DNA from: JBKHBQ01 sp046542305
Lineage (GTDB): Bacteria; Bacteroidota; Bacteroidia; Bacteroidales; 4484-276
Assembly: GCA_046542305.1 (NCBI GenBank)
Contig: JBKHBQ010000125.1
Span: 1-11,080, forward strand
Direction of reading: 5' to 3'
Length of the DNA stretch: 11,080 nucleotides
Made by a program: the position numbers and the translations under genes. A model generated the notes under the pieces. It saw only the letters and a program-made list of their open reading frames with translations. It was not told the DNA's origin and ran no database searches. Shown one piece after another: positions 1 to 7,241 of the stretch (positions are counted from its first letter, which is position 1; each line of letters starts with the position of its first letter).

Positions 1-30
1 CAAATATCAAAAGCTGAAATTCAAAACTCC

Positions 31-85
31 ACAACAATCACAACTATGACAACCACGACAACCATTGACAACCATCACAACCATC
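31..85. repeat. Six-copy 9-bp tandem repeat
   Basis: Six consecutive units with plus-strand consensus ACAACCATC (GATGGTTGT on the minus strand) run without a break. The fourth unit has one extra base and the first three are the most diverged. The array lies downstream of the minus-strand gene ending at 146 and outside any credible gene. Read on the plus strand it gives a Thr-Thr-Ile peptide repeat, which I take as a by-product. Its function is unknown. Confidence 0.75.
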
Positions 86-131
86 TCTTCCCTCCGTCCG
101 GATATATCAAACCCCTATTTTGCTTTTAAAC

Positions 132-145
132 CCTCGCTGGCGAGG
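132..145 (-). terminator. Possible terminator hairpin after the beta-CASP gene
   Basis: Perfect 6-bp arms CCTCGC and GCGAGG are separated by 2 nt (in practice a 5-bp stem with a tetraloop). The hairpin starts directly after the stop codon at 146-148 on the minus strand. It is followed by GTTTAAAA, which is only a weak U-tract. The position suits a terminator but the strength is doubtful. Confidence 0.35.
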
Positions 146-1522
146 TCAATCCAACTGCACCTCCTCAAACAAACCAGGCACATGGCAGCTCCACCCGTAG
201 GTGTCTTTAATCTTCAGGCGGAGGGCGTCGGCGGAATGCGGTTCACCATGCACGATGAAGACTTTTTCAGGCTTGTTGGTGATTTGGGACATCCACCCGA
301 TGATCTCGTTTTGATCGGCATGCGACGACATGGTGTGGATGTGCTCGATATTGGCCCTCACCTTATAGTACCGCCCGTGGATCTTCAGTTCGGGTTCGCC
401 TTCGCTGAGGCTGCGTCCGCGCGTACCGGCGGCCTGATAGCCGGGAATGACGATGGTGGTTTTCGGATCGCAAATGTGTTCTTCGAGATAGTGCAGAATA
501 CGCCCGCCGTTCATCATGCCGCTGCCGGCAATGATGATGCGCGGATGCGGATTCCGGGCCAGGTGCCGGGTTTCCTCCACCGAGGTCACCATGCGGGTAT
601 CGGCAAAAACCTGCCTGAACACCTCCGGCTCCAGGATCTGCCATTGGGGATATTTCAGGAACAGCTTGCTCACATCGGTGCCCATGGGGCTGTCGAGGTA
701 AACGGGGATGTCCGGGATTCGGTTTTCCTGTTTGAGCTTCCATATCGCGTACATGAAGTCCTGCGCACGGTCCACCGTAAAGCTGGGCACCAGCAGCGGG
801 CCGTGCAGCAGCAGGCTCTTCTGGATGATCTTCAGCAGGGTTTCTTCGGTGGATTCGGTGGGGTGCAGGCGGTCGCCATAGGTAGATTCCACAATCAGGT
901 AATCGGCAAGGTCCGGCTTTTCGGGCGGCAGGAGCATTGGGTCGTACGGACGCCCCAGGTCACCCGAAAAAACGATGCGCTTCCCGTACACATCCATTTC
1001 GATAAAAGCGGCGCCGGGAATATGGGCATCCTTTCTGAAGCGAAACCGGATATCGTTGTTGAGCCGGATAAATTCATTGTCGGGTCTGGCCTCGAGAAGC
1101 GGGATGGTATTCTCCACATCCTGCACGGTGTACAGCGGCAGTGCAGGCTTATGGCGGGTATAGCCGTGGCGGTTGGCCTGCTCGGCATCCTCTTCCTGGA
1201 TTTTGCCGCTGTCCTTCAGCACGATTTCGGCCAGGTCGGCGGTAGGCGGCGTACAGTAAATGCTGCCCTTAAACCCCTGGTTCACGAGCCGCGGCAGATA
1301 CCCCACATGATCGAGGTGGCCGTGGGTGAGCAGGATGCAACCGATTGAGGAGGCATCCACAGGAAGTTTTTTCCAGTTGAGTTCCCTGAGTTGTTTAAGG
1401 CCCTGGAACAATCCGCAATCGACCATGATGTTGAAGCCGTTGACCGAAAGCAGGAATTTCGATCCGGTAACGGTTCCGGCAGCGCCGAGAAAGCGGAGGG
1501 AAACCGGTTGAGATGATTTCAT
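146..1522 (-). CDS. MBL-fold beta-CASP ribonuclease-like hydrolase
   Basis: Predicted cytoplasmic metal-dependent RNase/phosphodiesterase of the CPSF/TTHA0252-like branch of the metallo-beta-lactamase fold, 458 aa. Visible motifs, in order: D35 in MVDCG, the zinc-binding HGHLDH at residues 67-72, H167 in DAHIPGAA, and D188 in FSGDLG. The beta-CASP insert follows, with E212 in VESTYGD (motif A), SGMMNGGR near 335-341, H401 in SSHADQ (motif B) and H425 in VHGE (motif C). The C-terminal RMMBL part ends near 458. All the expected catalytic residues appear present. I chose the ATG at 1522 over the in-frame ATG at 1579 because the fold begins right after it (SLRFLGAAG) and a -7-like box at 1552-1559 would place the transcript start inside the longer form. 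The family processes or degrades RNA; the exact substrate here is unknown. mscS lies upstream on the same strand, 118 bp away. Confidence 0.93.
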   Translation of the reverse strand: MKSSQPVSLRFLGAAGTVTGSKFLLSVNGFNIMVDCGLFQGLKQLRELNWKKLPVDASSIGCILLTHGHLDHVGYLPRLVNQGFKGSIYCTPPTADLAEIVLKDSGKIQEEDAEQANRHGYTRHKPALPLYTVQDVENTIPLLEARPDNEFIRLNNDIRFRFRKDAHIPGAAFIEMDVYGKRIVFSGDLGRPYDPMLLPPEKPDLADYLIVESTYGDRLHPTESTEETLLKIIQKSLLLHGPLLVPSFTVDRAQDFMYAIWKLKQENRIPDIPVYLDSPMGTDVSKLFLKYPQWQILEPEVFRQVFADTRMVTSVEETRHLARNPHPRIIIAGSGMMNGGRILHYLEEHICDPKTTIVIPGYQAAGTRGRSLSEGEPELKIHGRYYKVRANIEHIHTMSSHADQNEIIGWMSQITNKPEKVFIVHGEPHSADALRLKIKDTYGWSCHVPGLFEEVQLD

Positions 1523-1551
1523 ACGATGTTGGTATTTTTGATTTTGCAGGG

Positions 1552-1559
1552 CGAATGTA
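1552..1559 (-). promoter_or_regulatory. Candidate -7 box for the beta-CASP gene
   Basis: TACATTCG on the minus strand matches the Bacteroidota -7 consensus TAnnTTTG with one mismatch. It sits about 30 nt upstream of the ATG at 1522. No convincing -33 TTTG was found. Confidence 0.3.
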
Positions 1560-1571
1560 CGAATAATCGGC

Positions 1572-1642
1572 AATTTCACCTACAGATTGCTTCCGGCTTT
1601 TGCTTGTTCCGGGGTTCAATGCAATCTGATCAGCGTGAAATT
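1572..1642 (-). terminator. Nested inverted repeat between mscS and beta-CASP gene
   Basis: Two nested perfect 8-bp arm pairs occur here: outer AATTTCAC (1572-1579) with GTGAAATT (1635-1642), inner CAGATTGC (1583-1590) with GCAATCTG (1621-1628). They enclose a 30-nt apical region and are separated by a 3/6-nt internal loop. The outer arm touches the mscS stop codon. There is no U-tract, so an intrinsic terminator is only one option; a 3'-end stabilising or RNA-processing structure is another. Confidence 0.4.
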
Positions 1643-2600
1643 ATCCTTGTTCAGAATTTTCAGGCGTACCCTGATCATCCTCGTTGGCTGCCTGCTGCTT
1701 TCCCTTTGGGAGGTTGAGTTTCATATCCGAAAGTTTTTCGCCGCCTTTAATGCCAAAATCGAGGGTGCGAATGGGGAACGGGATCATGATGTCATGTTCA
1801 TCAAAAGCTTCCTTGATTTTCATGATGGCATTGTTTCGTACGACCAAAAAACCTGGATCGCCGGGATATTTAATCCAGAAGCGGATGGTAAAATTGATGC
1901 TGCCGGAGCCGAACTCTCCATAGTCGAAAACAGTCGAGTCCTTGTCGATGACGCCATCCAGATTTTTTATGGTGTCGAGCACCACCTGCTGCACGGTGGC
2001 CAGGTTTTCACCGTACGACACCCCCACCACCAGATCGATACGCCGTTTGCCGATAGCCGAATAGTTGATGATGGCATTTTGCAATACATCCTTGTTGGGC
2101 ATAAAAACCTCCTGTCCCTGAAAGGTCTGAATTACCGTTACACGCAGGTTGGTTCGCTTCACGGTGCCCATGATATCGTTTACCTCTATCACCTGATCGA
2201 TATCGAAAGGACGCCGGAAGGCCAGAATAATCCCCGAAATAAAATTGGCGGTAATATCCTGAAATGCAAAACCAAGTGCCAGGCCGATAATTCCGACACC
2301 CGCAAGAATGGACGTTACTGCTTTGTTGAGTTGAAGAATACTCAGAATGATAAATATGCCCACGATGAGTACCGACCATTTAATGATGGTGGCAAACAAT
2401 CCTTCCAGTGCTTTGTTGGATGAAGTTTTATTGAAAAGTTTTCTGAAGATTTTGGCAGCCAGTCTTGCAAGCAAGATAAACAGGATCATCAACACGATGG
2501 CCACTGCCATGTTGGGGATCATACTGACAAAAGTCTCGAACCAGCTTTCAATTTTTTCTAAAATTTTTCCTACGGGATTTTCTACTTCAACTTTTTCCAT
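1641..2600 (-). CDS. mscS: Small-conductance mechanosensitive channel (MscS family)
   Basis: Inner-membrane tension-gated channel that releases solutes on hypo-osmotic shock; 319 aa, close to the length of E. coli MscS. Three hydrophobic segments are visible: TM1 about 28-49 (MIPNMAVAIVLMILFILLAR), TM2 about 67-90, and the pore-lining TM3 from about 95 (SILAGVGIIGLALGFAFQD). The conserved GLALGFAFQD/NFISGIILAF stretch is followed by the beta domain (RPFDIDQVIEV near 130-140, VFMPNKDVLQNAIINYS near 165-181) and an alpha/beta C-terminal cage. The last roughly 25 residues are polar and acidic (ANEDDQGTPENSEQG), a variable tail. The ATG at 2600 is preferred over the GTG at 2609. The gene is upstream of and co-directional with the beta-CASP gene, but its 3' inverted repeat and the separate -7-like box argue against a tight operon. 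Confidence 0.95.
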   Translation of the reverse strand: MEKVEVENPVGKILEKIESWFETFVSMIPNMAVAIVLMILFILLARLAAKIFRKLFNKTSSNKALEGLFATIIKWSVLIVGIFIILSILQLNKAVTSILAGVGIIGLALGFAFQDITANFISGIILAFRRPFDIDQVIEVNDIMGTVKRTNLRVTVIQTFQGQEVFMPNKDVLQNAIINYSAIGKRRIDLVVGVSYGENLATVQQVVLDTIKNLDGVIDKDSTVFDYGEFGSGSINFTIRFWIKYPGDPGFLVVRNNAIMKIKEAFDEHDIMIPFPIRTLDFGIKGGEKLSDMKLNLPKGKQQAANEDDQGTPENSEQG

Positions 2601-2834
2601 AAGATGCACGTTCTATTATCAACAGACCAATCATTGCGATGATTGCTTTTGCTTAGCATATACCGAATGGGGAGGGGTTTCTAATTTTATGCCAGCACAT
2701 GATCAGGCGTGTGCAAATCCTGTGTATCCTTGGCAGCTTATCATTCGCAATAGATGAAGGGACGAATTTTAATGGTAAGATAAATCCACAGACTGTGGCA
2801 GATGGGACTCACTGCAATCTGAATTTGATGTGCT
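2601..2834. other. Gene-free stretch upstream of mscS
   Basis: No credible gene was found on either strand. A 7-bp hairpin (CAATCAT, 4-nt loop, ATGATTG) lies at 2628-2645 and is followed by CTTTTGCTT on the plus strand; it is AT-rich and could be a weak terminator or chance. The mscS promoter should lie here, but I found no TAnnTTTG box at a suitable distance. A plus-strand reading frame from 2699 starts with a short hydrophobic stretch, but it runs antisense into the DUF5995 gene and is not convincing. Confidence 0.4.
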
Positions 2835-3020
2835 TTGATTTATGGATTCTTTACGATCCCGGGCTTCATCCCAGGCGCCACAATCAGCATCGCCGATATG
2901 AACGGGCAGAAAGTATATCATGTATTAAAAGCATCAACCACCGCCAGAATCGACCTGGGCCACTGCCGGCCCGGTGTTTACCTGGTGACTTGCGGGATCA
3001 TCTCCGGCTCTGCACACTAG
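2835..3020 (+). pseudogene. Relic of a type IX secretion C-terminal sorting tail
   Basis: The plus frame reads ISIADMNGQKVYHV and, about ten residues later, ARIDLGHCRPGVYLVT. This is the arrangement of the type-A T9SS sorting domain: a strand ending in D-x-N-G-x-x-V, then an I-D-L strand, then PGVYLV. The final strand (normally a basic K/R-rich ending) is missing: the frame runs to TAG after CGIISGSAH. No body of a secreted protein precedes it, and no signal peptide is present. The last 23 bases overlap the 3' end of the minus-strand DUF5995 gene, so one of the two ends is probably a rearranged junction. What is seen is the motif; the origin as a remnant of a larger secreted protein is inference. 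Confidence 0.6.
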
Positions 3021-3813
3021 CAGTGGCCGGGGTTTTTTCCTTCAGGATTTTATATTTCAGATGTGCGATTTTTTCGGCCACCGAACCCCTCTCCCCCAAC
3101 CGGATGATGGAAAATACCAATGTTCCGATGAAGCCGGGGCCGGTTATCAGGTTTGCTTTTCTGCTAACCTTTTTATCCCGCTCAAGCATAAGATTATGAA
3201 GGTCGTCCGGTTTACATTCCGCAAGCAGGCAGGCATGTCTCCAGGCACCGTTGCGGGCGAGTTTCATGCTGAAATCCACCATAAAATCATCTACCTTGCC
3301 GGAGAGCCTGAGGATTTTCTTCAGAGTAGGCCAGATGGCAGAAAGGTTTTGCTGCACATCCACAACCAGCGACGAGAGGATTTCGTTGATCCTCACGAAG
3401 TCCTTTTTCAGGTGTTGGATGTTTTTGCCTTTTGAAACTTCTGCCGCGGCGATGGCAAGGTCGAGGTTGATGTGGGCGTTCATGCCAAGCAGCAGGTGCT
3501 GAAAAACAACCGGCCAGTAGCGTATGGAGCTTTCGAATACCCGCTGCCATGAAGCGGTAATCTCTCCGTTTCGTTTCCAGGCATAATATGCGTCGATATA
3601 GCGCAGGGCAAAAATCACATCCAGCTCTGCCATGCGCGCACCGTCATCGAAATATCCGTTCAGGATTCCTTCTTTAACCCTGATGGTCACTTTCTGGTAA
3701 AGTGCAGCAAAGTATCCGCACGGATCATGGTGCTTTTCGCATTCGCCGACAATCCTGCCCAGTTCATCAATCACATGATCGATGGTGGTTATTTCACTCC
3801 TTCCGGTTTCCAT
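2998..3813 (-). CDS. DUF5995 family protein
   Basis: Predicted soluble, mostly helical protein of 271 aa with no signal peptide. The diagnostic stretch is HLLLGMNAHINLDLAIAAA at about 106-124, followed by DFVRINEILSSLV (138-150) and WPTLKKILRL (161-170). Upstream, IRVKEGILNGYFDD and MAELDVIFALRYIDAYYAW match the usual N-terminal half as I recall the DUF5995 family. Conserved His, Asn and Asp in the NAHINLDL core could form a metal or active site, but no reaction is established for the family to my knowledge. The C-terminal residues PATASVQSRR lie over the T9SS relic and may be a read-through tail made at a rearrangement junction. The ATG at 3813 directly precedes a plausible polar N-terminus. 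Confidence 0.8.
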   Translation of the reverse strand: METGRSEITTIDHVIDELGRIVGECEKHHDPCGYFAALYQKVTIRVKEGILNGYFDDGARMAELDVIFALRYIDAYYAWKRNGEITASWQRVFESSIRYWPVVFQHLLLGMNAHINLDLAIAAAEVSKGKNIQHLKKDFVRINEILSSLVVDVQQNLSAIWPTLKKILRLSGKVDDFMVDFSMKLARNGAWRHACLLAECKPDDLHNLMLERDKKVSRKANLITGPGFIGTLVFSIIRLGERGSVAEKIAHLKYKILKEKTPATASVQSRR

Positions 3814-3946
3814 TTTCCGATTTTACGGTAATAAACATTTAATCATTACCATAAAGGCATGAAACCTTAAAAAGTTGAAATGAACGGGCAGATTCTTGTG
3901 AAATATTCTGTTAAGGTTGCCGGAGAAGCGTCGCAGCCAATCACTG

Positions 3947-5194
3947 TTAAGCTTTAATATCAAACGCCTGGATCACATTGCCGTGCCTGACGTACAGCTT
4001 TCCGTTGTTGATTACGGGATGGGCAAAATGTTCCTTGCTGCCCTTGGTGATCTTAAATTTACTCACCACTTCCATGTTCAGCGGTTCTTGCGGAATAAGC
4101 ATCACATCGCCGGCCCAGTTGTAGTAATACAGCATGTTGTCGGCAGTGATCACGGCACCGCTGTTCACCTTCAGGCTTTTTACGATTTCGCCGCTGGTGG
4201 CGTTGATGCTCCTGAAATCGCGCTTTGCCGTGCTGCAACCATACAGATGGTCGCCGATCTTTACAATGCCGCCCATGTAGCTGTCGAATGCCGGATTCCT
4301 CCATACCTCTTCGATGGCCGTACCATCGTCGGACAATTTTAATTTCACGCCGCCATTGCCATCGCCTTCGGCATAGTAAATATACCCGTCTTCATAAATG
4401 ATGGTGTTGCTGTGCGTGTCGCCGGTGCCGGGTTTGCGTTCCTCGGGCTTGAAGTTTTCCTGTTCGTGTGCCCAGAGCAGTTCGCCGGTTTCGGTGTCGT
4501 GGCCCATAAAATGGTATGCCGAAAAATTTGCAAGGATATTCCGGTCATTCAGCTGGATGATCTGCGGCGAATTGTATCCGGGTCGTTCGCTTTTACCTTT
4601 GCTGATCCAGAGGATGTCGCCGGTAAAGCGGTCGAGAGCCACCACGTTGGTGTCGCGGCCGCCCGGGGTGCAGAAAACCTTGTCGCTGTCGGTGATCACC
4701 GATTCGGAAAACCCGAACAGCGGATTAACACCGTGCAGGTCGTTCATCATATCCACCGACCAGATCTTTTCGCCGGAAGTATTGAAGCATGCCAGCATGC
4801 CTTTTCCGGAGGTAACGTAAATAAGATCGCCGACTACGGTGGGCGTGGAGCGCGAGCCGTTGTAGTTCTTCACCCATTCGGGGCCGAAATCTTTTTTCCA
4901 CAGCAGGTTACCTTCCGCATCGAAGGCGAAGAGATAAGCCAGGCTGTCCTGCTCGCCAAGGATGTACATGTTGCCGGGTGTAAAAACCGGTGAGCCGTAT
5001 CCGTTTCCGACGCCTTCGTATTCCCAGGCCACTTCAGGGCCTTCTTCCGGCCAGGCTTTCATCAATCCGGTTTCAGAATAAATGCCGCTGCGGTCGGGGC
5101 CGCGCCATTCGTGAACTTCCGGTTCGGAAGTACAGGCAGAAAGGATCATCAGTGACAATGCCGCCACAAATGCAGCAAAATGCAGTTTTTTCAT
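3947..5194 (-). CDS. PQQ-like beta-propeller lipoprotein
   Basis: Predicted membrane-anchored eight-bladed-type beta-propeller (PQQ-binding-like/BamB-like repeat superfamily), 415 aa. A lipoprotein signal occupies residues 1-20, with lipobox LSAC and Cys21. The following TSEPEVHE is acidic, which in Bacteroidota can mark export to the cell surface, though the match to the known signal is loose. The N-terminal EWRGPDRSGIYSETGL stretch is typical of Bacteroidota and Planctomycetes proteins of this class. Repeats appear as paired strands ending in aromatic-rich blades: LFAFDAEGNLLWKKDFG (88-104), ACFNTSGEKIWSVD (135-148), VVALDRFTGDILWISKG (184-200) and GHDTETGELLWAHE (231-244). No quinone-ligand or cytochrome domain is evident, so a scaffold or binding role is more likely than dehydrogenase activity. 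It has its own -7-like box at 5236-5243. The function in the cell is unknown. Confidence 0.88.
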   Translation of the reverse strand: MKKLHFAAFVAALSLMILSACTSEPEVHEWRGPDRSGIYSETGLMKAWPEEGPEVAWEYEGVGNGYGSPVFTPGNMYILGEQDSLAYLFAFDAEGNLLWKKDFGPEWVKNYNGSRSTPTVVGDLIYVTSGKGMLACFNTSGEKIWSVDMMNDLHGVNPLFGFSESVITDSDKVFCTPGGRDTNVVALDRFTGDILWISKGKSERPGYNSPQIIQLNDRNILANFSAYHFMGHDTETGELLWAHEQENFKPEERKPGTGDTHSNTIIYEDGYIYYAEGDGNGGVKLKLSDDGTAIEEVWRNPAFDSYMGGIVKIGDHLYGCSTAKRDFRSINATSGEIVKSLKVNSGAVITADNMLYYYNWAGDVMLIPQEPLNMEVVSKFKITKGSKEHFAHPVINNGKLYVRHGNVIQAFDIKA

Positions 5195-5235
5195 TTTTCT
5201 TGATTTTTGGTTTCGTTTTATGTCATGAAAGTGCG

Positions 5236-5243
5236 CAAATATA
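5236..5243 (-). promoter_or_regulatory. -7 box for the beta-propeller lipoprotein gene
   Basis: TATATTTG on the minus strand is an exact match to the Bacteroidota -7 consensus TAnnTTTG. It lies 42 nt upstream of the ATG at 5194, giving a predicted leader of about 35 nt. A -33 element is not clear. Confidence 0.55.
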
Positions 5244-5300
5244 GCACAATTCCAATGCTTCCGGTCCGATGGTCATGATAAAAAGCTGGTATGTCATGGG

Positions 5301-5546
5301 TTAAAAAGAATACCCAATATTTAAGGTTAAGCCTGAAAATGCAATCCTGAATGGCAAATCGCCCTCTCCTAAATGGGCCTATCCTGCTGAAAATTGTATA
5401 CAAACAGCTTTTGCGCAGCATGTTTATTAATAGGCCATCCAGAAGTACTGAGCCTGTACTTTTGAGAATCCTCCTGCCAGAAGTATGAAAGCCAGAAACA
5501 CTTTGTAGCATGAGTGGCTGAAGATATCAGGGTAATATAATTTCAT
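5301..5546 (-). pseudogene. Collapsed outer-membrane beta-barrel gene
   Basis: One minus-strand frame holds both ends of an exported protein with little between them. From the ATG at 5546 it encodes a classic Sec signal peptide (CYKVFLAFILLAGGF, then SKVQAQ with cleavage before Gln). After YFWMAY come tandem stop codons TAA TAA (5424-5429) and a TAG (5379-5381). In the same frame the last residues before TAA at 5301-5303 are PFRIAFSGLTLNIGYSF, which has the alternating hydrophobic pattern and terminal Phe of a final outer-membrane strand. The middle of the gene appears deleted or decayed. The original family cannot be named from what is left. Upstream, 5547-5649 contains nothing recognisable. 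Confidence 0.6.
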
Positions 5547-5649
5547 GAAAACAGGTTTTATTTTGGCATGATTCAAGAATATGATTATTTTATTGTGAAA
5601 TGCTTTTGCAGGAATATTTAGAACAGTGCAGATAAAATTCAACTTTTAC

Positions 5650-5657
5650 TATCTTTG
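5650..5657 (+). promoter_or_regulatory. -7 box for the MORN protein gene
   Basis: TATCTTTG fits TAnnTTTG exactly and lies 27 nt upstream of the ATG at 5685. This makes an upstream TTG start at 5655 implausible, because it falls inside the promoter box. Confidence 0.5.
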
Positions 5658-5684
5658 GTGAGACAAACAAAAAAACATAAAAAG

Positions 5685-6362
5685 ATGAAACTGATTATAG
5701 CTACAATGCTTGGTGCCCTGTTTATGACTTTTACGCCGTCCTTTGCCCAAAATGATTGCAAAGTAATGATGGCCGAAATCGACAGCATCTACGAGGGAAA
5801 ATGTAAACGCGGCTATGCCCACGGACAGGGCATGGCCATCGGCGAAGACCGTTACGAGGGGAAATTTCGTAAAGGTATGCCACATGGCTTAGGAACCTAC
5901 ACATGGTCGACGGGCGAAATCTACACCGGCCACTTCGTGGAAGGTGAACTCGATGGCGAAGGCATTTACACCTATAAGTCCAACGGCAACGATACCACCA
6001 TTACCGGGATCTGGGAAAGAAACGAGTATATGGGCCCGATCCCGGAGAAGCCGAAAGTTCATCAGCAGATCAGCATCGACAGGATTAATTTTAACAAACT
6101 CGGCGATACCCCCAACCAGGTGGTGATTGCCTTTATGCAAAACGGCAGGCATAATACCGATATCGAAAACCTTTTGCTGACTGCGGACAGCGGTTTCGAT
6201 TATGAACTGGGACAGAGCAGAGGTTTCAGGGAAGTGAAGTTCCCCGTTACGGTTTCTGCAAAATACAATACATGGAACAAAATGCGTACCCGCAGGGTTT
6301 ACAGCTCATTTGAATTTATCATTTCAGAGCCCGGCAACTGGCAGGTAGATGTGATCAATTAA
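5685..6362 (+). CDS. Secreted MORN-repeat protein
   Basis: Exported protein of 225 aa. Residues 1-21 form a Sec signal peptide (MKLIIATMLGALFMTF, cleavage after SFA, before Gln22). Two clear MORN repeats follow, YEGKFRKGMPHGLGTYTW (57-74) and YTGHFVEGELDGEGIYTY (80-97). A degenerate one precedes them around 36-50 (YEGKCKRGYAHGQG). A linker rich in Pro and Lys leads to a C-terminal part (about 128-225) predicted to be beta-rich, ending SFEFIISEPGNWQVDVIN, which I do not recognise as a named domain. MORN repeats are beta-hairpins used in lipid or protein contacts. The partner here is unknown. The start at 5685 is set by the signal peptide and the -7 box. It is convergent with the hydrolase gene, with only 15 bp between stop codons. 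Confidence 0.88.
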   Translation: MKLIIATMLGALFMTFTPSFAQNDCKVMMAEIDSIYEGKCKRGYAHGQGMAIGEDRYEGKFRKGMPHGLGTYTWSTGEIYTGHFVEGELDGEGIYTYKSNGNDTTITGIWERNEYMGPIPEKPKVHQQISIDRINFNKLGDTPNQVVIAFMQNGRHNTDIENLLLTADSGFDYELGQSRGFREVKFPVTVSAKYNTWNKMRTRRVYSSFEFIISEPGNWQVDVIN

Positions 6363-6377
6363 AACCGGAACAGGGTT

Positions 6378-7241
6378 CTATTCGATCCCGGCTTCAATCT
6401 CACCGATGGTTTCCTGCAGTTTTTCGTTGAACAATTCTGCATTTTCGAGCATGATGAAATGCCCGTATCCCGGCATGTACCGCACATTGAAATCGTAGGC
6501 CATGGCTTTGTTGTAGGCTTCGTTGGTTGGCCAAAAGTCGGCGTTGATGGCATAGATCGGGATGTTGAGTCCGGCAAGTTTATCAGGCATTTTTTCACCG
6601 TATGCGTACATGCTTTCGAAAGCCTGCATGGCGATGCGCGCATCGGCCGAGGACATATCCTCTGCGACCTGATTCACCAGGTTCTGATCGGCATTTTCAG
6701 GGAACATGTTACGCACAAACTGATCGGTATTGCCTGTAAAATCGCTGTAAAACGGCGCTGTGTGCCCTTCAAATATCTCCCGCGTAAAAGTGGTATCGGT
6801 AAATTGCTGATAGGTATCCACGCCAATCAGCGCCACCACCTTTTCTGGAATTTGCGAAGCGGCTTCAATAATGATTTGACCACCCATCGAATGGCCGATG
6901 AGAATTACCTGTTCAAGTCCGAGCTTTTCCACCACGGCCACCACATCGGAGCCGAAGCTTTCAATGGTGAAATTTTCTCGTCCGGTGCCCGACTGCCCGT
7001 GTCCGCCGTAATCAACCGTCACTACGCGGTATTTATCTGAAAAGGCAGGCACCTGGTTTTTCCAGTAACCTTTGTCGCACGACCAGCCGTGAACAAAAAC
7101 GAGGGCGGGCTGCCCGCTTCCCTGGTCGGTGTAGCTTATTTGGAGGCCGTCGGAGGAGGTGGCAAAATCGTCATGGGTTTGCTCACATGACGCAAAGCAA
7201 ATTGCTACGGTAAGAAGAAAAAAGAAAAGTTTTGTTTTCAT
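6378..7241 (-). CDS. Alpha/beta-hydrolase lipoprotein
   Basis: Serine hydrolase of the alpha/beta fold, 287 aa, probably attached to a membrane. The N-terminus is a lipoprotein signal (hydrophobic 5-18, lipobox FASC, Cys19), followed by acidic residues. The oxyanion-hole motif is HGW at 51-53. The nucleophile elbow GHSMGG gives Ser118, the likely acid is Asp235 in AINADFW, and the catalytic His is H261 in GYGHFIML. A helical cap occupies about 145-215. All three catalytic residues are present, so it should be active. The class covers esterases, lipases, C-C hydrolases and haloperoxidase-like enzymes, and the substrate cannot be told from sequence alone. A near-consensus -7 box (TAATATTG, minus strand 7270-7277) lies 29 nt upstream of the start. 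The gene is convergent with the MORN gene. Confidence 0.9.
   Translation of the reverse strand: MKTKLFFFLLTVAICFASCEQTHDDFATSSDGLQISYTDQGSGQPALVFVHGWSCDKGYWKNQVPAFSDKYRVVTVDYGGHGQSGTGRENFTIESFGSDVVAVVEKLGLEQVILIGHSMGGQIIIEAASQIPEKVVALIGVDTYQQFTDTTFTREIFEGHTAPFYSDFTGNTDQFVRNMFPENADQNLVNQVAEDMSSADARIAMQAFESMYAYGEKMPDKLAGLNIPIYAINADFWPTNEAYNKAMAYDFNVRYMPGYGHFIMLENAELFNEKLQETIGEIEAGIE

Noticed and set aside
65..1348. Long plus-strand open frame of 427 codons antisense to the beta-CASP gene
   Set aside because: The minus strand carries all the metallo-beta-lactamase and beta-CASP motifs. The plus frame has no domain and starts in the tandem repeat.
1523..1579. Longer N-terminus for the beta-CASP protein from ATG 1579
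   Set aside because: The extra residues lack family resemblance and would begin upstream of the predicted transcript start.
1587..2423. Plus-strand open frame of 278 codons antisense to mscS
   Set aside because: Mirror of the MscS coding sequence; no recognisable motif, while the minus strand is a clear MscS.
2699..3199. Plus-strand frame with a hydrophobic N-terminal stretch
   Set aside because: No signal cleavage site or domain; it runs antisense into the DUF5995 gene and is in a different frame from the T9SS relic.
4412..4993. Plus-strand open frame antisense to the beta-propeller gene
   Set aside because: The propeller repeats on the minus strand explain the region; this frame is a shadow.
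5218..5511. Minus-strand frame of 97 codons in the gap before the beta-propeller gene
   Set aside because: It lies in another frame over the barrel relic, has no motif, and runs through the propeller promoter; the in-phase signal peptide and terminal strand are the better reading.
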